The notes: generated by a model from the sequence alone, not told the origin. A stretch of DNA of 64,000 bases from an uncultured Bacteroidales bacterium (GCA_902800715.1 CADCFN010000013.1:62001-126000), one strand, 5' to 3'. Numbered from the stretch's first letter, positions 45,633 to 54,880 are shown. Numbers and translations are program-made.

Positions 45633-45920
45633 ATGAAGAAGGTGTTTCTGTTAATGGCTGTTATATTGCCTTTCGTCTTTGCTTCATGCGGTGACGATAG
45701 AAATGAGCCAGCGGTTCCCGATAATCATGAGTATGTTGACCTGGGACTGCCCAGCGGCACACTGTGGGCGACATGTAACGTCGGCGCCAACACTCCTGAG
45801 GAATACGGCGACTACTTCGCCTACAATATGGGGTGCAATTCGAGCAACATGTTCTGGAACGACCACAGGTACCGCGCCTGCGGAATCCCTGTCCGTGCTG
45901 TGCGGGCATCACAGAATTAG
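45633..45920 (+). pseudogene. Internally deleted FISUMP lipoprotein
   Basis: A 95-aa relative of the preceding gene. The signal peptide and lipobox (FVFASCGDD) and first ~45 FISUMP residues (through EYGDYFA) are present, then the sequence jumps to a short NMGCNSSNMFW segment and the final GIPVRAVRAS motif, so about 150 residues of the domain are missing. The frame is kept, so it could also be a minimal functional lipoprotein; a deletion derivative is more likely. Confidence 0.7.
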
Positions 45921-45996
45921 AGTAGCGTATTTTCAAGCGATACACGAGGGTGTGTCATAATTGCAATTCCAACAAAAGAATCCGTGCTACGCACGG

Positions 45997-46107
45997 AGAA
46001 ATTAAAAAAATTATTAAATTAAAATTGATACTATTATCATATTAATAAAAATTTTATAATTAATTTGATTAATTTCCCGCCCGCAGGGCGGTTATAGTTC
46101 TAGCAGT
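45997..46107 (-). repeat. MITE-like repeat, copy B
   Basis: Reverse-orientation copy of the element at 32172-32284, about 85-90% similar by eye, including the A/T core, the CCGCCCTGCGGGCGG hairpin and GAACTATAACCGCC. Its other end is a CCGTGCGTAGCACGG hairpin. Nearby, 45951-45967 matches the IS terminal repeat (GAGGGTGTGTCATAATT). Confidence 0.78.
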
Positions 46108-46110
46108 CAC

Positions 46111-46508
46111 CTTCAACAGGCAGCAACCCGCCCTCAAGAATGGCTCGTCTATAAAGTTGTATCTTATCGTGAGTTCAACGAAAATTTTTCTAGAAATCAG
46201 CGGGTTAGCTACCTGATGACTTGTTGAGACGCAAAACCTTGCGTCTCTAATCGCCAGGCATTACCAAGCGGCTTACATCGAGACGCAAAATGTTGTGTCT
46301 CTACATGTCTGAACAATTGATTATCAGTAGTTTATTTTCATCATACTTACGCTGTCTTTGCACCGCATTGTTACTGACACCCTGAGACTACAGCTTTGAG
46401 ACAGGAATCCCGTTTGATAAATCACCAGAAACCAAGCGAAATTGCAGCGTTTTTGGGGAATAATAACTACCTTTGTGCTATTATTAATAACATCAATCTT
46501 TATTAGTT
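46111..46508. repeat. Intergenic region with GAGACGCAA hairpin pair and a repeat shared with 54.4 kb
   Basis: No gene. Two hairpins, GAGACGCAA...TTGCGTCTC (near 46226) and GAGACGCAA...TTGTGTCTC (near 46280), lie inside a stretch (46192-46353) whose ends align with 54418-54503. The promoter of the next gene is at 46468-46475 (TACCTTTG). Confidence 0.65.
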
Positions 46509-47180
46509 ATGAAAAAAGTGTTGATTCTCATGCTGATGATTCCGCTGCTTGCCAGTGCGCAGAATCGGCTTCGCGTTTCCGTTTTGGGTGACTCTTACTC
46601 GACTTTTCAGGGGTATATTCCTGAGGGAAACGAGACATGGTACTATACCCCTGCCGACACTTCAAGAACCGATGTGGACAATGTCACTCAGACCTGGTGG
46701 TGGCAGGTCATCAATCAGGCAGGCTGCCTCATCGAGAAGAACGACTCCTACAGCGGTGCCACGATCAGCAACCACGGCTACAACAATGAAGATTACAGCT
46801 ACAGGTCGTTTGTCACCCGATTGCCGCGCCTGGGCAGTCCTGATGTGATTTTCATCTTTGGAGCCACCAACGACGACTGGGCGGGGGCTGAATTGGGCGA
46901 TTATCAATATGATAATTTCATTCAGGCCGACTTCTACACCTATCGTCCCTCATTGGCTTACCTGTTACAGCAGGCAAAGGAGAGGTATCCCAATGTCAGA
47001 ATCTTCTTTCTCATCAATGACATGCTGGATAAAGATTTTAAGGAATCGACCAAAGTTATTTGTAACCATTACGACATTCCATATATCGAGCTAAAAGATA
47101 TTGACAAGAAACTTAATCATCCCACGGTAAAAGGAATGAGGTCAATTGCACAGCAGGTCTTGATGTTTATCAACAAATAA
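46509..47180 (+). CDS. SGNH/GDSL-family secreted hydrolase
   Basis: A 223-aa exported esterase-type enzyme: signal peptide MKKVLILMLMIPLLASAQ; block I SVLGDSYST with the nucleophile Ser; block III FGATNDDW with the oxyanion Asn; block V DKKLNHPTVKG with the catalytic His. Such enzymes deacylate glycans or other esters. Its own -7 box (TACCTTTG, 46468-46475) gives a leader of about 30 nt. The deacylated substrate cannot be read from sequence. Confidence 0.85.
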   Translation: MKKVLILMLMIPLLASAQNRLRVSVLGDSYSTFQGYIPEGNETWYYTPADTSRTDVDNVTQTWWWQVINQAGCLIEKNDSYSGATISNHGYNNEDYSYRSFVTRLPRLGSPDVIFIFGATNDDWAGAELGDYQYDNFIQADFYTYRPSLAYLLQQAKERYPNVRIFFLINDMLDKDFKESTKVICNHYDIPYIELKDIDKKLNHPTVKGMRSIAQQVLMFINK

Positions 47181-47339
47181 AACGAGTGCTGAAACGTTCT
47201 GTCTGGTTAAGGCATTCCACCTCTTTTCAAGGCAAATACTGCTGGACTACTTAATCAATAAACAATGGTACTCCAGATAAAACACCGCCTTGGCTGTCAA
47301 AAAAATGAAGAAAATGCGAATGTTTAGCCAAAAAATGCC

Positions 47340-47347
47340 TACCTTTG
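47340..47347 (+). promoter_or_regulatory. -7 box for the 160-aa secreted protein
   Basis: TACCTTTG, 27 bp before ATG 47375. Confidence 0.6.
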
Positions 47348-47374
47348 TGACAACTCAAATAAAAATTGCTTATT

Positions 47375-47857
47375 ATGAAGAAAATATTATTGTTTTTACT
47401 GATGGCCTTGATGCTGAACCTCATCTCGACGGCTACCGACTTCAAAACCTTCGAGAACGAGAAACTCAAGATCAGCTATCCTGCCGATTGGGAAGTGTCT
47501 TATTATGGTGATGACTGGATGAACGTGGCTTCGCCTGATGATGAGATCCGTTTTGATGTCACTTACAATGATTATGGCCCAACAAAGAGTCAACTGAAAG
47601 AGGCGGCAGACAATTGGGAGTACATGAAAACGAGCAACGGCCACAAGGTGGACCAGAAACTGGTTAAAGATGACTATGTGCTCGTGCGTTCGATCAAAAC
47701 CGATGAGGACGACGGTACGCAAACCGTAGTCGTGTGGTTCCTGATGATTACCAAGGAGCCGGAATGTTTCTCTGGGTCAATCCAGAGCCCGATAAGCCGC
47801 GCCAACGAGGCTATTGACATACTGGTAGAAATGCTCGCCACCCTCTCCCAGAAATAA
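47375..47857 (+). CDS. Small secreted hypothetical protein
   Basis: A 160-aa exported protein (signal peptide ILLFLLMALMLNLIST, start ATG 47375; the earlier TTG at 47366 is less likely). The mature part TFENEKLKISYPADWEVSY resembles the PsbP/MOG1-type fold used by many small secreted proteins, with KISYP as the typical entry strand. No specific function was recognised. Confidence 0.62.
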   Translation: MKKILLFLLMALMLNLISTATDFKTFENEKLKISYPADWEVSYYGDDWMNVASPDDEIRFDVTYNDYGPTKSQLKEAADNWEYMKTSNGHKVDQKLVKDDYVLVRSIKTDEDDGTQTVVVWFLMITKEPECFSGSIQSPISRANEAIDILVEMLATLSQK

Positions 47858-47977
47858 CAAGGGGTAATATTTAATTCTAGCCACAACAGCTTGATTGATA
47901 GCCTAATGTGTGTTATTCGTGTGGAGAATTGAAAAGGGTTAATTAAGAAAAAGGGTAGTGATTATCGGCATAATCGC

Positions 47978-47985
47978 TACCTTTG
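47978..47985 (+). promoter_or_regulatory. -7 box for the methyltransferase gene
   Basis: TACCTTTG; the leader to ATG 48029 is about 37 nt, which argues against the TTG at 47987. Confidence 0.6.
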
Positions 47986-48028
47986 TGTGTTGAGATATAA
48001 CGATAAACCAGTAAACGGGAAAGGCAAC

Positions 48029-48784
48029 ATGGATATAACGCAATCTTTCTATGATGATATGGCCACTCAATATGAAAAGCTCTTTCTTGATTGGCAATCT
48101 ACAACCCATGAGCAGGCTGTAATTTTGGAAGAAATCTTTAAGAAGAATGGTTTCAGCAAGAATGCCTGCATTCTGGACTGCGCCTGCGGGATTGGAACGC
48201 AGTCAATAGGGCTGGCAGCCTTGGGCTATCACGTTAGTGCATCAGATATCAGTGAAGGTGAACTGGCCGAAGCAAGAGAAAGAGCAAAGAAGAATGGTGT
48301 CCAGATTCGCTTTGAACGCGCTGATTTTCGCAATTTGTCAGAAGCGTTTCCCGAGCAATTCGACATCGTTATTACCATGGATAACGCTTTGCCCCACATG
48401 CTTACAAGAACTGACCTGGAGGCTGCAGTAAAGAGCATCCTGGGGCAGACCAAGGATGGCGGCATCTTCGTCGCCAGCATCCGCGACTATGACAGCCTGC
48501 TGGAGAAGAAGCCGTCATACTCCACACCTTATATCCACAAGACCGATAAGGGCCAACGGGTATCATTTCAGACGTGGGTATGGGATGATGAACGGTATCA
48601 CCTCATTCAATACATCATTGATGATGAGGAATCCCTCCAGATAAGCAAGTTTGAATGCGATTACAGAGCCACCCGCCGCGACGAACTCACGAGCATATTA
48701 CTAGCCAATGGCTGCAGCGAGGTCGCTTGGATACCACCAGCAGATACCGGCTTTTACCAGCCCATAGTAGTCGCCAGGAAATAG
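48029..48784 (+). CDS. Class I SAM-dependent methyltransferase
   Basis: A 251-aa enzyme. Motif I is ILDCACGIGTQSIGLA at about residue 48, followed by the acidic loop VSASDISEGELAEA; motif IV is FDIVITMDNALPHML, where MDNALPH is characteristic of small-molecule methyltransferases. No signal or DNA-binding domain. Its substrate is unknown. It uses a start at 48029 because the -7 box leaves no room for an earlier start. Confidence 0.84.
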   Translation: MDITQSFYDDMATQYEKLFLDWQSTTHEQAVILEEIFKKNGFSKNACILDCACGIGTQSIGLAALGYHVSASDISEGELAEARERAKKNGVQIRFERADFRNLSEAFPEQFDIVITMDNALPHMLTRTDLEAAVKSILGQTKDGGIFVASIRDYDSLLEKKPSYSTPYIHKTDKGQRVSFQTWVWDDERYHLIQYIIDDEESLQISKFECDYRATRRDELTSILLANGCSEVAWIPPADTGFYQPIVVARK

Positions 48785-48973
48785 CTCTCTGTACGCCTTT
48801 CCCAATCACCCACAATTGATTCACCCTGATAGAAAGGTAAACCAACCGCTGCCCTAAATAGCCCGATTTGCTGAAAGAAGCGTAATCCTGTTGGTCCTTT
48901 CTAACGGTATTTTAAGAGTCGTAAAGATGCTGTTTCCCATTTTTCTGCGGGACACAGAACGATAGATTCGGGT

Positions 48974-49018
48974 TTTAAAGAAATGCGCCACGAACAAATC
49001 GCGGCGCATTTCTTTAAA
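48974..49018. terminator. Terminator between convergent genes
   Basis: A perfect 16-bp stem (48974-48989 and 49003-49018), bounded by A and T tracts. It lies 21 bp past the C10 peptidase stop codon on the minus strand and ~190 bp past the methyltransferase. Confidence 0.85.
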
Positions 49019-49038
49019 AATTCAGTTATTTCTGTCGA

Positions 49039-52000
49039 TTACTTCAATAAAACCTTCTTACCGTTGACAATGTAGATGCCCTTATCTGGCCTGGACACAC
49101 GCTGTCCGTTGATATTGTAGTAAGGACCTTGCAGGTTGATTGTCTCATTGTCAAAAATCTCACTGATGCCTGATTCAAAGGTGAGCTTAATCGTCAACTG
49201 GTCAGCAGGATTCAGAGGGGTTATGGGCATACAGTAGGCGTGGAACGGGCTTACCGAGTGGGTGCCGAGCACGAAGGCTGAGCCATCGGTATTGAGGACA
49301 TAAGTTTCTTTCTGGTTTTTTATGGGCGCCAAGGTGCCTTTCATCTTATAGTCCAGTCCGGTAACAGCCGAGTTTTCGATAAGCACTTCAGCATTGTCGG
49401 CGCTGAATGTTATGGGGACGTTAACGAGCGACGTGCTTTCATTAATTGTGGCCGGAACGCCCAGCAGATAGGGATGGTTAGAATTCAATGTGGTTTCGGG
49501 GAAGCCAAAAAACAGATCGCTGCCGTTTTCATACTTAAATGTAACGACCATCAATTCGCCATCGGTGTTGTCGGTGTACCATCTGAGCGGCGTGTCAACT
49601 CCGTTGATTGTTGCCTGGCAACTTGTCGCGGCAAACGGGAGGTTCAGGGTGGTCCATCCCTTGCCGTTCTTGATGTCGAAGTATCGCTCGGGCGTCACTG
49701 TGTAGCTGACGTGTTGAGCCTTGATGTTAAACGGTGCGAAGTATGGATACCCGTCGATGAGCTTGACGTTCTGGGCCTGCTCTTTCTTGACGATGTTGTC
49801 GCCGGTGAGGGGGCTGTCTTCGGACGCAATGATAATCAGGTTAGGATTGGCGCTTGTGATGACGTTTGTCACCTCGGGGGCTCCAGTCAGGTCGATGGCG
49901 CACTCCGATGCGTCGGGCTGCAGGGTGGCAGTTGCGCGTTTGGTGCTTACTTTGCCATCGGCATCGTAGGTATAGTAGAAAGGCACTGTTGTGTAGTAAA
50001 CCTCCGGTATGTCTTGTTCTATCTCGGCTCCATTTCTGATATACATGGTTGAGAAGCGGTAGCGTTCGCCACCGGTGAGAACTGGCGACTCGCGGTGCAG
50101 TACTACCGTCTGGTGTGCCGGAATCGTCTCTGGTGAGGACTCTTGCTCCAGATTGCCCTCGTCGCCGATGTACTTGAAACAGTAGACGTAGATTGCGCCA
50201 TAGTAATCATGGTCGCTGTTGTTGGTGACCGTGAGGTCAAGCTTTGCCGTGGGGCCGGCAATCTCGGTGCCTTCGGCATTGGTGACCTGGTGTGTGATGG
50301 TGAGGTCGCAGTTGCTGTTCTGGTTGTTCTCGGCAACCGTTATGGTCCCTGTGTAGTAAGTTTCGTTTCTGCTTTGTATAGAGTAGTCTATTGTGCCGGC
50401 TTTTTTAGGCGTGAACGACAGGAAGAGTTCAATGGTTTCTTCAGGATTCACGTCTATTTCTTTGCCATCAAGCCATTGTAAATTTCTCTGGGCTAAAATC
50501 ATGTCACCGTGAAAGGCGACGGGACCATTGTTCCTTACTGTGACCTTCAGCTCGCAAAGCTTTCCCACTGTGGGTGTAGGGGTTTCGACTTTCACCTCCT
50601 CAACAGTCAGCTGTGGCTCGATACACACGGCGGTGGCTGTGAGTTGCTTGTGGGCGTGGTCGAGATGAATCTCCATGTAATGGTTGTCACTACCTTCATC
50701 GAGCTGCCATGTGTCGGAGCCCTTTAACCTGCTGATGAAATACAGCTTGTAGTCTCCATCGGTTAATCTGGGATCGTCAACGGGATTGATGTAAAAAGCC
50801 TGTCCATATTCACTATAACCGAAGTTGGGCGTGAAATTGAGCGATAGCTCCCATGGATAATCTTTTGTCACACTTCCGTCATTTTTGACAAGCCGGCATC
50901 CAAGCTCAAAATAGCCCTCTACTGTATTAAAATAATGGCTGTTCATTATTGGACTGACAAGATATCCACTATCGAAGAGGGGACTAGTGCTTTCCATACC
51001 TGGAGTGTTAAAGTCGTTATTGCCTTGAGCATCGCAGAGCAGCCAGTTTTTCAGTACTGTCAGCCTGAGAGGCGTTGCAGTACCACCCCCATTGGGCTTA
51101 ACACCAAAGAATGCGACCTGGTCGATGGCGTAGTTGTCATTGTTCGGGCTGCCTCCGATACCCTGCTCATTAGGATCCATGAGCACGACTTTATAATAGC
51201 CATCGCTATAGCCGCCCCAACCCCAGTTCACATGGAAGTAGTCTTCTTCGAGATATCCATCAACGACAAACGAGTGAGCTCCATCTATCGAGGTGCCACT
51301 GAACATCACTGGGCGCATAGCCACGAGCTCGGCATAGAGCATATCGACCCACTCGATGTAGCTGCGCTGGCAGCGCCATACGGTGCTTGCACTGGCATCG
51401 TAATCAAAATACTTGATAATGCCTTGCAGTGCATCATAGCCTGTTGCGCCACTCTCTTTACCATAATGAGTGAGTGATGCCGTGCCCACATATTTCATTA
51501 AACGGGCGACCTCGGTGCCGTCTTCGCCTTTGGTGTAAGTAGGATATATCTTGCTCCAGTCAAAGGTTGTGGGCTCAAGGGCGGGCAATGAGGGATAGTG
51601 GGTGCTCGCGGTGTTTTCGGGGGTAAAGCCGGGGATTGCAGTTGTAGACCCCGTGGGCCACTTGTGGTAGAACATCACCTGGGCCATTGCCGTGTTGGTA
51701 CAACCGGTAGCACAATGCTGACCGTCAACTATCGGGCACTGGTCATTGAAAGGAGTGCCTTGGTTCCATTGGCTCTTGAGCAATGGCGCAATGGGAGTCT
51801 TGGTGGGAACACCTGGCGCCGAGCGAAGTGAGCGAGCGGTATTTACGTCCTTAACACCAGCGGCGCTTGCCATGTAGCTTTTAAGCCACGAGCGCATGTT
51901 GGGGGGCATCTGCTGCTCGTTGAAAGTGCCGTGGTCACAATAGCCGAGGATGTCATTGCTTTGGTCATTACCAACGACCAGCACAAAGCCTTCGTTATTG

Positions 52001-52224
52001 TCCAGATTTACAGCATAGGCCATCGTTTCACACTCATTGCTGGTTGCAAATGACGGTGCTTGCTCGATAGGCAGTGCTTTAATTTCACTGATCGAGACAT
52101 TTTTGCCGACCTTTTGTTCCACAAACTGTTTTGCAGTCTGTTTTGCCTGTTCCTTTGAGAACTGCGTGGCTGTCATCATCAATGCAGCCAGCATGCAGAA
52201 GAATAGTAAAGATGTTCTTTTCAT
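49039..52224 (-). CDS. C10-family cysteine protease (streptopain/interpain-like) with sorting tail
   Basis: A 1061-aa exported protease. After the signal peptide (LLFFCMLAALMMTA) comes a Spi-type inhibitory propeptide, then the papain-like C10 domain: Cys175 in HCATGCTNTAMAQVM and His317 in GAHSFVVDGY, followed by the NWGWGG motif. About 660 residues of Ig-like and beta-sandwich domains follow (VKVETPTPTVGKLCELKV, TLDLTVTNNS-like strands). The C-terminus (YYNINGQRVSRPDKGIYI then VNGKKVLLK) is a Bacteroidetes sorting-type domain used for surface anchoring or T9SS export. Interpain A of Prevotella intermedia is the best known relative; it degrades host proteins and complement. Confidence 0.9.
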   Translation of the reverse strand: MKRTSLLFFCMLAALMMTATQFSKEQAKQTAKQFVEQKVGKNVSISEIKALPIEQAPSFATSNECETMAYAVNLDNNEGFVLVVGNDQSNDILGYCDHGTFNEQQMPPNMRSWLKSYMASAAGVKDVNTARSLRSAPGVPTKTPIAPLLKSQWNQGTPFNDQCPIVDGQHCATGCTNTAMAQVMFYHKWPTGSTTAIPGFTPENTASTHYPSLPALEPTTFDWSKIYPTYTKGEDGTEVARLMKYVGTASLTHYGKESGATGYDALQGIIKYFDYDASASTVWRCQRSYIEWVDMLYAELVAMRPVMFSGTSIDGAHSFVVDGYLEEDYFHVNWGWGGYSDGYYKVVLMDPNEQGIGGSPNNDNYAIDQVAFFGVKPNGGGTATPLRLTVLKNWLLCDAQGNNDFNTPGMESTSPLFDSGYLVSPIMNSHYFNTVEGYFELGCRLVKNDGSVTKDYPWELSLNFTPNFGYSEYGQAFYINPVDDPRLTDGDYKLYFISRLKGSDTWQLDEGSDNHYMEIHLDHAHKQLTATAVCIEPQLTVEEVKVETPTPTVGKLCELKVTVRNNGPVAFHGDMILAQRNLQWLDGKEIDVNPEETIELFLSFTPKKAGTIDYSIQSRNETYYTGTITVAENNQNSNCDLTITHQVTNAEGTEIAGPTAKLDLTVTNNSDHDYYGAIYVYCFKYIGDEGNLEQESSPETIPAHQTVVLHRESPVLTGGERYRFSTMYIRNGAEIEQDIPEVYYTTVPFYYTYDADGKVSTKRATATLQPDASECAIDLTGAPEVTNVITSANPNLIIIASEDSPLTGDNIVKKEQAQNVKLIDGYPYFAPFNIKAQHVSYTVTPERYFDIKNGKGWTTLNLPFAATSCQATINGVDTPLRWYTDNTDGELMVVTFKYENGSDLFFGFPETTLNSNHPYLLGVPATINESTSLVNVPITFSADNAEVLIENSAVTGLDYKMKGTLAPIKNQKETYVLNTDGSAFVLGTHSVSPFHAYCMPITPLNPADQLTIKLTFESGISEIFDNETINLQGPYYNINGQRVSRPDKGIYIVNGKKVLLK

Positions 52225-52264
52225 TTGTTTATTATGTTTATTGGGCTTAATGAATATCGTAGCG

Positions 52265-52272
52265 CAAAATTA
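52265..52272 (-). promoter_or_regulatory. -7 box for the C10 protease
   Basis: Minus-strand TAATTTTG, about 40 bp upstream of the start codon. Confidence 0.6.
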
Positions 52273-52397
52273 CATTTTTTCTTTAATTTGGCGCAAATAA
52301 TAACGGTTTTCTTTAATTTGCAAATAAAAATCGTTACTGCATAATGACACCCTCAACGGGCAGCAGATTTTTTTGCCTGTTCGTGTTTTGGGAGAAT

Positions 52398-53144
52398 CTA
52401 AATCTTTCCCGTTTTTGCCAACTCGCAGGCTTCGTAGTATGTGTCAAGGCTTCCGATATCAAACCGGCCGGCACTCATGGGCCACGCATGCATGGTGGTA
52501 TGCTCCACCATGTAATGCGCCAGATTACCCGGTGCATCCTTGCCACACCCATTCTCTACCGAGTGGCGCACCAGGTCCAGGTCCTTCTTCAGGTAGATGT
52601 AGAAGGGTGGCACCGCCCAATGGCTCTTTGGCACCTGCGGTTTTTCCTCCATGCCGAGCACCATGTTGTTGGCATCGAGTTCGACCACTCCCGTCCTCTG
52701 CAATTTCTCCACTGATGGCTGTTCGTGGCACATGATACAGCTCGTTCCCTTCTCCTTTGCAAAGTCCACAAACTCCTGAAACGAGAAAAACAACAGATTA
52801 TCTGCCGCAACCACCAGCAGGTCGTCATCTATCTGTAGCTTTTCCATAGCAAAGAGCAGGTCACACACGGCGCCCAGCCTCGACTCATTCGTCTCAGTCC
52901 CGTCATCAACAATCGTGATGGGTTTCTTCCATCTTGCATCATCATGCTTCCATTTGTCAAAAATGGGCGCAAAGCGATGATTTGAGACAATCACGTGTTC
53001 AGTAATTTCTGGAATCCTGTCGATATCATCCAGCATCCGTCCTAGGATGGTATTCTCTCCAATCTTCAGCAATGGCTTGGGAAAGTTCTTTGTCAACGCC
53101 CCAAGCCTGGTCGCATATCCTGCTGCTATTACAATATTCTTCAT
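52398..53144 (-). CDS. Sugar-1-phosphate nucleotidyltransferase
   Basis: A 248-aa NTP transferase: N-terminal nucleotide-binding signature IAAGYATRLGALTKNFPKPL, catalytic DDDLLVVAADNLLFF Asp region, and C-terminal IGSLDTYYEA. It is downstream of the kinase on the same strand (36-bp gap). A sugar kinase plus a nucleotidyltransferase is the layout of a sugar-salvage pathway to an NDP-sugar; here probably NDP-galacturonate or a related NDP-sugar. Which nucleotide it uses cannot be told. Confidence 0.82.
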   Translation of the reverse strand: MKNIVIAAGYATRLGALTKNFPKPLLKIGENTILGRMLDDIDRIPEITEHVIVSNHRFAPIFDKWKHDDARWKKPITIVDDGTETNESRLGAVCDLLFAMEKLQIDDDLLVVAADNLLFFSFQEFVDFAKEKGTSCIMCHEQPSVEKLQRTGVVELDANNMVLGMEEKPQVPKSHWAVPPFYIYLKKDLDLVRHSVENGCGKDAPGNLAHYMVEHTTMHAWPMSAGRFDIGSLDTYYEACELAKTGKI

Positions 53145-53180
53145 TTTCGGATTCTGCGTTTTTTAGATGATGTTGAAATC

Positions 53181-54356
53181 CTATACAAACCTTGCGCCAT
53201 CATCAGGTTTCACCCAGAACACCTGGAAGGTTTTCTCGTATTCCGGGAACAGCTCCAGATATCTTGCCGTCAGCCGTTTCTCAATGTCGTCCTTATGGGC
53301 AGGGTCCACTAGCGCAATGCATGCCCCCTTGAAGCCGGCACCGGAAAAGCGGCCGCCATAGACGCCAGGCAGCGTACGCATGATATCATAGATGGCAATC
53401 AGTTCAGGCGAGCCGCACTCATAGTTGTGGATGCTGCTCTCGCAAGAGTCAAAGCTCAACTGCCCAAAGAGTTCCAAATCACCTTTCTCCCACGCCGTCA
53501 CCCCCTGACGCACACGGCTGCACTCGCTATAGAAGTGCTCTGCACGGCGTGCAAATCTGGCAGGCATGGCTGTACGCGTCTTGTCGAACGTCGCTTTGGG
53601 GATATCGCGCAAAAAGGTCTTGTCGAAGGTCTTCAACGGCTGCTCCGTATATGCCAACATGTTCCATGCTGCGGTCTTGCACTCATCGACACGAAGGTTA
53701 TAATCACTATTCACCAGACTGCGCGTAAGCCCTGAGAAGAAGATGCCAATCTCAAACTCCGGCATCTCAGGATTGCGCTTGATGATATGCCAATCGTTCG
53801 TGGCGCAATCAAGGAACAACAGGCCGTCCTTTTTGCCCAATGCAATACATGCCTGGTCCAGTAATCCGTTGTTTAGCCCGATATATTCGCGCTCAGCCTC
53901 CGAAGCTATCTTCACCACCTCAAAAGGCTCTAGCGAGATGTCGTTAGCCTTGGCAAACGCCATCACATAGGCCACCAGCACAGCAGCCGAAGAACTCAAA
54001 CCGCCTACTGGCAGCGACCCCTTGATTACACCATTGATGCCTCGTTTCAGCCCAAAGCGCTTAAGAAGCGCATACTTGGCGCCACGGGCATAGTCGCCCC
54101 AATGTCCTTCTTTCGCCTGCGGGGGTGTATCAATATCAAAATCAACTGTCCCGTCAAACGTCAACGACTCCAGGTGCACATGATTGTCAGGCCAATTATC
54201 AGTTTTGTCTGTTGCATCCGTGTTCGTCACGTCAAACCACAAATCCACACCCTTGTCTATCGCAAAACCAGTAACCAGCCCATGCTGGTGGTCAACGTGA
54301 GCACCCAACGGGCACACACGGTAGGGACTAAAGATATGATACCGGTATTTCTTCAT
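53181..54356 (-). CDS. Galacturonokinase-like GHMP sugar kinase
   Basis: A 391-aa kinase of the GHMP superfamily that would phosphorylate a sugar at C1. The phosphate-binding motif is LPVGGLSSSAAVLVAY. The sugar motif reads PYRVCPLGAHVDHQHG, where typical galactokinases have GRVNLIGEHTDY; from memory, CPLGAH(I/V)DHQ is the signature of plant galacturonokinase (GalAK). Other shared segments are YARGAKYAL, the NGLLDQACIAL loop, NLRVDECKTAA and PGVYGGRFSGAGFKG. The start at 54356 (MKKYRYHIF) fits its -7 box at 54365-54372. Operon with the downstream nucleotidyltransferase; no galactose pathway genes are near. Confidence 0.83.
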   Translation of the reverse strand: MKKYRYHIFSPYRVCPLGAHVDHQHGLVTGFAIDKGVDLWFDVTNTDATDKTDNWPDNHVHLESLTFDGTVDFDIDTPPQAKEGHWGDYARGAKYALLKRFGLKRGINGVIKGSLPVGGLSSSAAVLVAYVMAFAKANDISLEPFEVVKIASEAEREYIGLNNGLLDQACIALGKKDGLLFLDCATNDWHIIKRNPEMPEFEIGIFFSGLTRSLVNSDYNLRVDECKTAAWNMLAYTEQPLKTFDKTFLRDIPKATFDKTRTAMPARFARRAEHFYSECSRVRQGVTAWEKGDLELFGQLSFDSCESSIHNYECGSPELIAIYDIMRTLPGVYGGRFSGAGFKGACIALVDPAHKDDIEKRLTARYLELFPEYEKTFQVFWVKPDDGARFV

Positions 54357-54364
54357 AATGATGG

Positions 54365-54372
54365 CAAAGTTA
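54365..54372 (-). promoter_or_regulatory. -7 box for the galacturonokinase operon
   Basis: Minus-strand TAACTTTG, 9 bp upstream of ATG 54356; the transcript would be almost leaderless, or a second promoter exists. Confidence 0.5.
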
Positions 54373-54417
54373 CGAAAAGATGCGTATAAAAACCAAATTT
54401 CTTTGAACCCGACCAAA

Positions 54418-54503
54418 AATGTTTTCTAAATCTCGGCGAGTTAGCTGTCTCTACATATCTGGTCAATTATTATAAGGACTTTATTTTTTTCGAACTTACG
54501 CTA
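54418..54503 (+). repeat. Shortened copy of the repeat at 46192-46353
   Basis: Its ends align with both ends of the 46-kb repeat (TTTTCTA-AATC-GCG-GTTAGCT at one end; GTCTCTACAT-TCTG-CAATTGATTAT and CTTACGCT at the other), while the central ~90 bp with the GAGACGCAA hairpins is missing. It lies directly in front of the CRISPR leader region. The rest of 54504-54880 is A/T-rich with no gene seen. Confidence 0.55.
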
Positions 54504-54880
54504 AATAGTTTCCTCCTTACCTAGTCGTGAACTTATATTCTGCCTCTGCTTATGCTCTCGATTTTGGTTGTCTAACCATCTACTTTCACCTTTATAGGTG
54601 TAGATTGTGGGGATGGGACGAGGTGTGCTTGTGGTTCCATGCGGTTATCAAGGTGCGGAATTTCTTCGCAAATAGTCAATAACTCCCAAAATGTATGGAA
54701 GTCTTGCGAAAAATTACTATTTTTGCAAGGTCATAAGCCAATGAAATTGAGAGCTGATTTCGCAAGAACATATTAAAGAAAAACTTGCTAAATCATTTGC
54801 GAACATTTTGGCAATGCTAAATAATTGATAATAAACAAGATTTGAGATTCATATCCCTTTATAACCAGGTATTTGACAAG

